DNA of 64,000 nucleotides from Spirilliplanes yamanashiensis (GTDB lineage Bacteria > Actinomycetota > Actinomycetes > Mycobacteriales > Micromonosporaceae). Shown here one piece after another: positions 62,176 to 64,000 of this stretch. The stretch is taken from assembly GCF_016863475.1 (NCBI RefSeq), contig NZ_BOOY01000031.1:62001-126000 (forward strand). The letters run 5' to 3'. The notes beneath the pieces were generated by a model. The model was not told the DNA's origin. It was given only the letters and a program-made list of their open reading frames with translations, and made no database searches. The position numbers and the translations under genes are program-made. How positions within the stretch are numbered: position 1 is the first letter of the stretch; each line of letters opens with the position of its first letter.

Positions 62176-63089
62176 CAGCCGCGCTCCGCGAGACGGTGCG
62201 GCACCGGGATGTCGTCGACGTTGATGCCGACCATGGCCTCGCCCAGGCCGCGGGACACCTTCGCGATGACGTCGGGGTCGTCGTGGAACGTGGTGGCCTT
62301 GACGATCGCGTTGGCGCGCTGGGCCGGGTTGCCGGACTTGAAGATGCCGGAGCCGACGAACACGCCCTCGGCGCCGAGCTGCATCATCATCGCCGCGTCG
62401 GCCGGGGTGGCGATGCCGCCCGCGGTGAACATGACGACGGGCAGCTTGCCGTTGGCGGCGACCTCCTTGACGAGCTCGTACGGCGCCTGCAGCTCCTTGG
62501 CGGCGACGTACAGCTCGTCCTCCGGCAGCGAGGTGAGGCGGCGGATCTCGCCGCGGATGGTGCGCATGTGGGTGGTGGCGTTGGAGACGTCGCCGGTGCC
62601 GGCCTCGCCCTTGGAGCGGATCATCGCCGCGCCCTCGGTGATGCGGCGCAGGGCCTCGCCGAGGTTGGTGGCGCCGCAGACGAACGGCACGGTGAACGCC
62701 CACTTGTCGATGTGGTTGGCGTAGTCGGCCGGGGTGAGCACCTCGGACTCGTCGATGTAGTCGACGCCGAGCGACTGGAGCACCTGCGCCTCGACGAAGT
62801 GCCCGATGCGGGCCTTGGCCATGACCGGGATCGACACGGCCGCGATGATGCTGTCGATCATGTCGGGGTCGCTCATCCGGGAGACGCCGCCCTGGGCGCG
62901 GATGTCGGCGGGGACCCGCTCGAGGGCCATGACGGCGACGGCGCCGGCGTCCTCGGCGATCTTGGCCTGCTCGGCGTTGACGACGTCCATGATCACGCCG
63001 CCCTTGAGCATCTCCGCCATGCCGCGCTTGACGCGCGCCGTCCCGGTGCCGGTGTCGGGGGTGGCGGCGGGGGTCGGGTGCTCGCTCAC
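62172..63089 (-). CDS. pdxS: Pyridoxal 5'-phosphate synthase lyase subunit PdxS
   Basis: 305 residues. [20 protein letters not shown], catalytic Lys regions in [15 protein letters not shown] and [13 protein letters not shown], and [16 protein letters not shown] are the PdxS signatures. Builds PLP from ribose-5-phosphate, glyceraldehyde-3-phosphate and ammonia. GTG at 63089 has GAGGAG upstream; the frame stays open to 63170. Operon pdxS-pdxT-yebC. Confidence 0.97.
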   Translation of the reverse strand: MSEHPTPAATPDTGTGTARVKRGMAEMLKGGVIMDVVNAEQAKIAEDAGAVAVMALERVPADIRAQGGVSRMSDPDMIDSIIAAVSIPVMAKARIGHFVEAQVLQSLGVDYIDESEVLTPADYANHIDKWAFTVPFVCGATNLGEALRRITEGAAMIRSKGEAGTGDVSNATTHMRTIRGEIRRLTSLPEDELYVAAKELQAPYELVKEVAANGKLPVVMFTAGGIATPADAAMMMQLGAEGVFVGSGIFKSGNPAQRANAIVKATTFHDDPDVIAKVSRGLGEAMVGINVDDIPVPHRLAERGW

Positions 63090-63224
63090 GGTCTTCGCGC
63101 TCCTCACGGCTGGGGCCTGATCACCGGTGAGCTTACGCCCGCCACCGGGGCCGTCCGACGGCCAATTCACCCCCGGGTGGCCTGCTCCGTGGCCCGCTTC
63201 ACAGCCGGATCGGGGCCACCGGGC

Positions 63225-63740
63225 TCAGCTGCGGTCGAGGGCGGGCGTGCGCTCCCGCGGCAGCGCCGGGGCGGGCACCGCGGGGGCCGCCGCGAGCGTG
63301 GGCTCGACGATGTCGAAGTACGCGGGGCGCGGGTGCCGGCGGGCCATCCGGAACAGCCGCACCAGCCGCCGGTTGCGGGCGTTGAGGGCGTCGCGGACGA
63401 GGTCGGTGTGCACCTGCTTGGCCAGCGCGACGCGGCGGCTGGTCGCGATGAGCGTGAGGTCGGGGACGACGGCGCGCAGCTGGCGGGTCAGGTCGTTCTC
63501 GGCGGCCTCCCGCTCGTCGGGGCCGGCGTCGAGCGCGATGCGGGCGGCCGCGTACAGCTCGACGAGGTTGCCGGCCTCGGCCACGACGGCGGCCGCGGCG
63601 GCCCGGCGCAGCAGGTGCGCGTCGAGGGCGCGGGCGGCCGCCTCGGCGCGCACGTGCAGGCGCACCACCCGGCGCGCCGTCCACACGACGTACGCCGACA
63701 GCAGCGCGACCAGCGCCGACGCACCCACCACCCACCACAT
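63225..63740 (-). CDS. Membrane-anchored helical protein (unknown)
   Basis: 171 residues. One N-terminal membrane helix (WWVVGASALVALLSAYVVWT), then a long helical part with VRLHVRAEAAARALDAHLLR and ALNARNRRLVRLFRMARRHP, and a Pro-rich tail. Conserved neighbour between pimA and pdxS in Micromonospora-like genomes by my memory. Function unknown. ATG at 63740. Confidence 0.82.
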   Translation of the reverse strand: MWWVVGASALVALLSAYVVWTARRVVRLHVRAEAAARALDAHLLRRAAAAAVVAEAGNLVELYAAARIALDAGPDEREAAENDLTRQLRAVVPDLTLIATSRRVALAKQVHTDLVRDALNARNRRLVRLFRMARRHPRPAYFDIVEPTLAAAPAVPAPALPRERTPALDRS

Positions 63741-63784
63741 GACGAGTCATGGTAGGGGTCGCGCGTTTCAGAACGGCGTCGCCG

Positions 63785-64000
63785 TCACCGTGGTTCGGCC
63801 CACTCGGTCTCGAAGACGCGCCCGTCGGCGGCCTCGATGGCGGTCATGTACACCTCGACGACCCGATCGGCCACCGCCGGCCAGTCGAACGCGGCCACCG
63901 CCTCCCGCGCGCAGGCGGCCAGCTCACGCCGCCGGTCGGGGTCGTCGAGCAGGGCGGCCAGGGTGCGGGTCAGCGCCTCGGCGTCGCCGGTGGGGAACAG
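63785..64000 (-). CDS. Glycosyltransferase family 4, C-terminal end (PimA-like; cut by window edge)
   Basis: The last 71 residues are visible: LFPTGDAEALTRTLAALLDD, RRRELAACAREAVAAFDWPA and VVEVYMTAIEAADG, the C-terminal helices of GT4 enzymes. Position just upstream of the pdxS region matches pimA, phosphatidylinositol mannosyltransferase, in other actinobacteria. The catalytic part is beyond the right edge. Confidence 0.8.
   Translation of the reverse strand: MFPTGDAEALTRTLAALLDDPDRRRELAACAREAVAAFDWPAVADRVVEVYMTAIEAADGRVFETEWAEPR

Overview
The window is very GC-rich DNA with dense coding, many GTG starts and frequent 1-4 base stop/start overlaps, which points to a high-GC actinobacterium. 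The housekeeping genes from aroK through rarA, aspS, hisS, relA, apt, secF-secD-yajC, ruvB-ruvA-ruvC, yebC, pdxT-pdxS to a PimA-like glycosyltransferase lie, mostly on the minus strand, in the order I recall for Mycobacterium tuberculosis and other actinobacteria. The style of several proteins (long Pro/Ala/Gly tails, a Ser/Thr kinase with a cellulose-binding-like sensor, a FliA/WhiG sigma factor) suggests Micromonosporales. That placement is inference.

Layout. 0-5.5 kb: a cut-off WYL regulator divergent from an alpha/beta hydrolase, then aroK-aroC and aroE of the shikimate pathway, separated by a MarR regulator and a divergent Bcr/CflA-type exporter. 5.5-16 kb: mltG, ruvX, alaS, two small conserved actinobacterial genes, a 1138-residue repeat-rich membrane-anchored protein and rarA with a long tail. 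16-22 kb: a small membrane protein, an exporter with its ArsR-type regulator behind a 30-bp palindrome, a flavin-type oxidase-like protein, a GyrI-like protein, an RmlD-like reductase with an apparent CTG start, and aspS.

22-42.7 kb is an accessory block inserted between aspS and hisS. It holds a D-amino-acid/N-acetyl-D-amino-acid catabolic set (GH20 hexosaminidase, PLP deaminase/aldolase, divergent regulator, metal amidohydrolase, RidA), a fused remnant of a urease operon (ureC tail joined to ureD tail), an acyltransferase whose 3' end overlaps a FliA/WhiG sigma factor, a receptor kinase, a cyanophycin synthetase/cyanophycinase pair, a decayed MFS exporter, an HxlR regulator with divergent thioesterase, LtrA and a serine hydrolase.

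42.7-64 kb returns to the conserved core: hisS, a metallo-hydrolase, two tandem membrane-anchored cyclophilins, a small secreted metalloprotease, a lipoprotein, relA with a long N-terminal extension containing a tRNA-like fold, apt, secF-secD-yajC, ruvB-ruvA, ruvC, yebC, pdxT-pdxS and a partial mannosyltransferase. Two unrelated small secreted Cys-containing proteins (one frameshifted) break the usual yebC-ruvC-ruvA run. I see no transposase, integrase, rRNA, confident tRNA gene, CRISPR array or large biosynthetic cluster.
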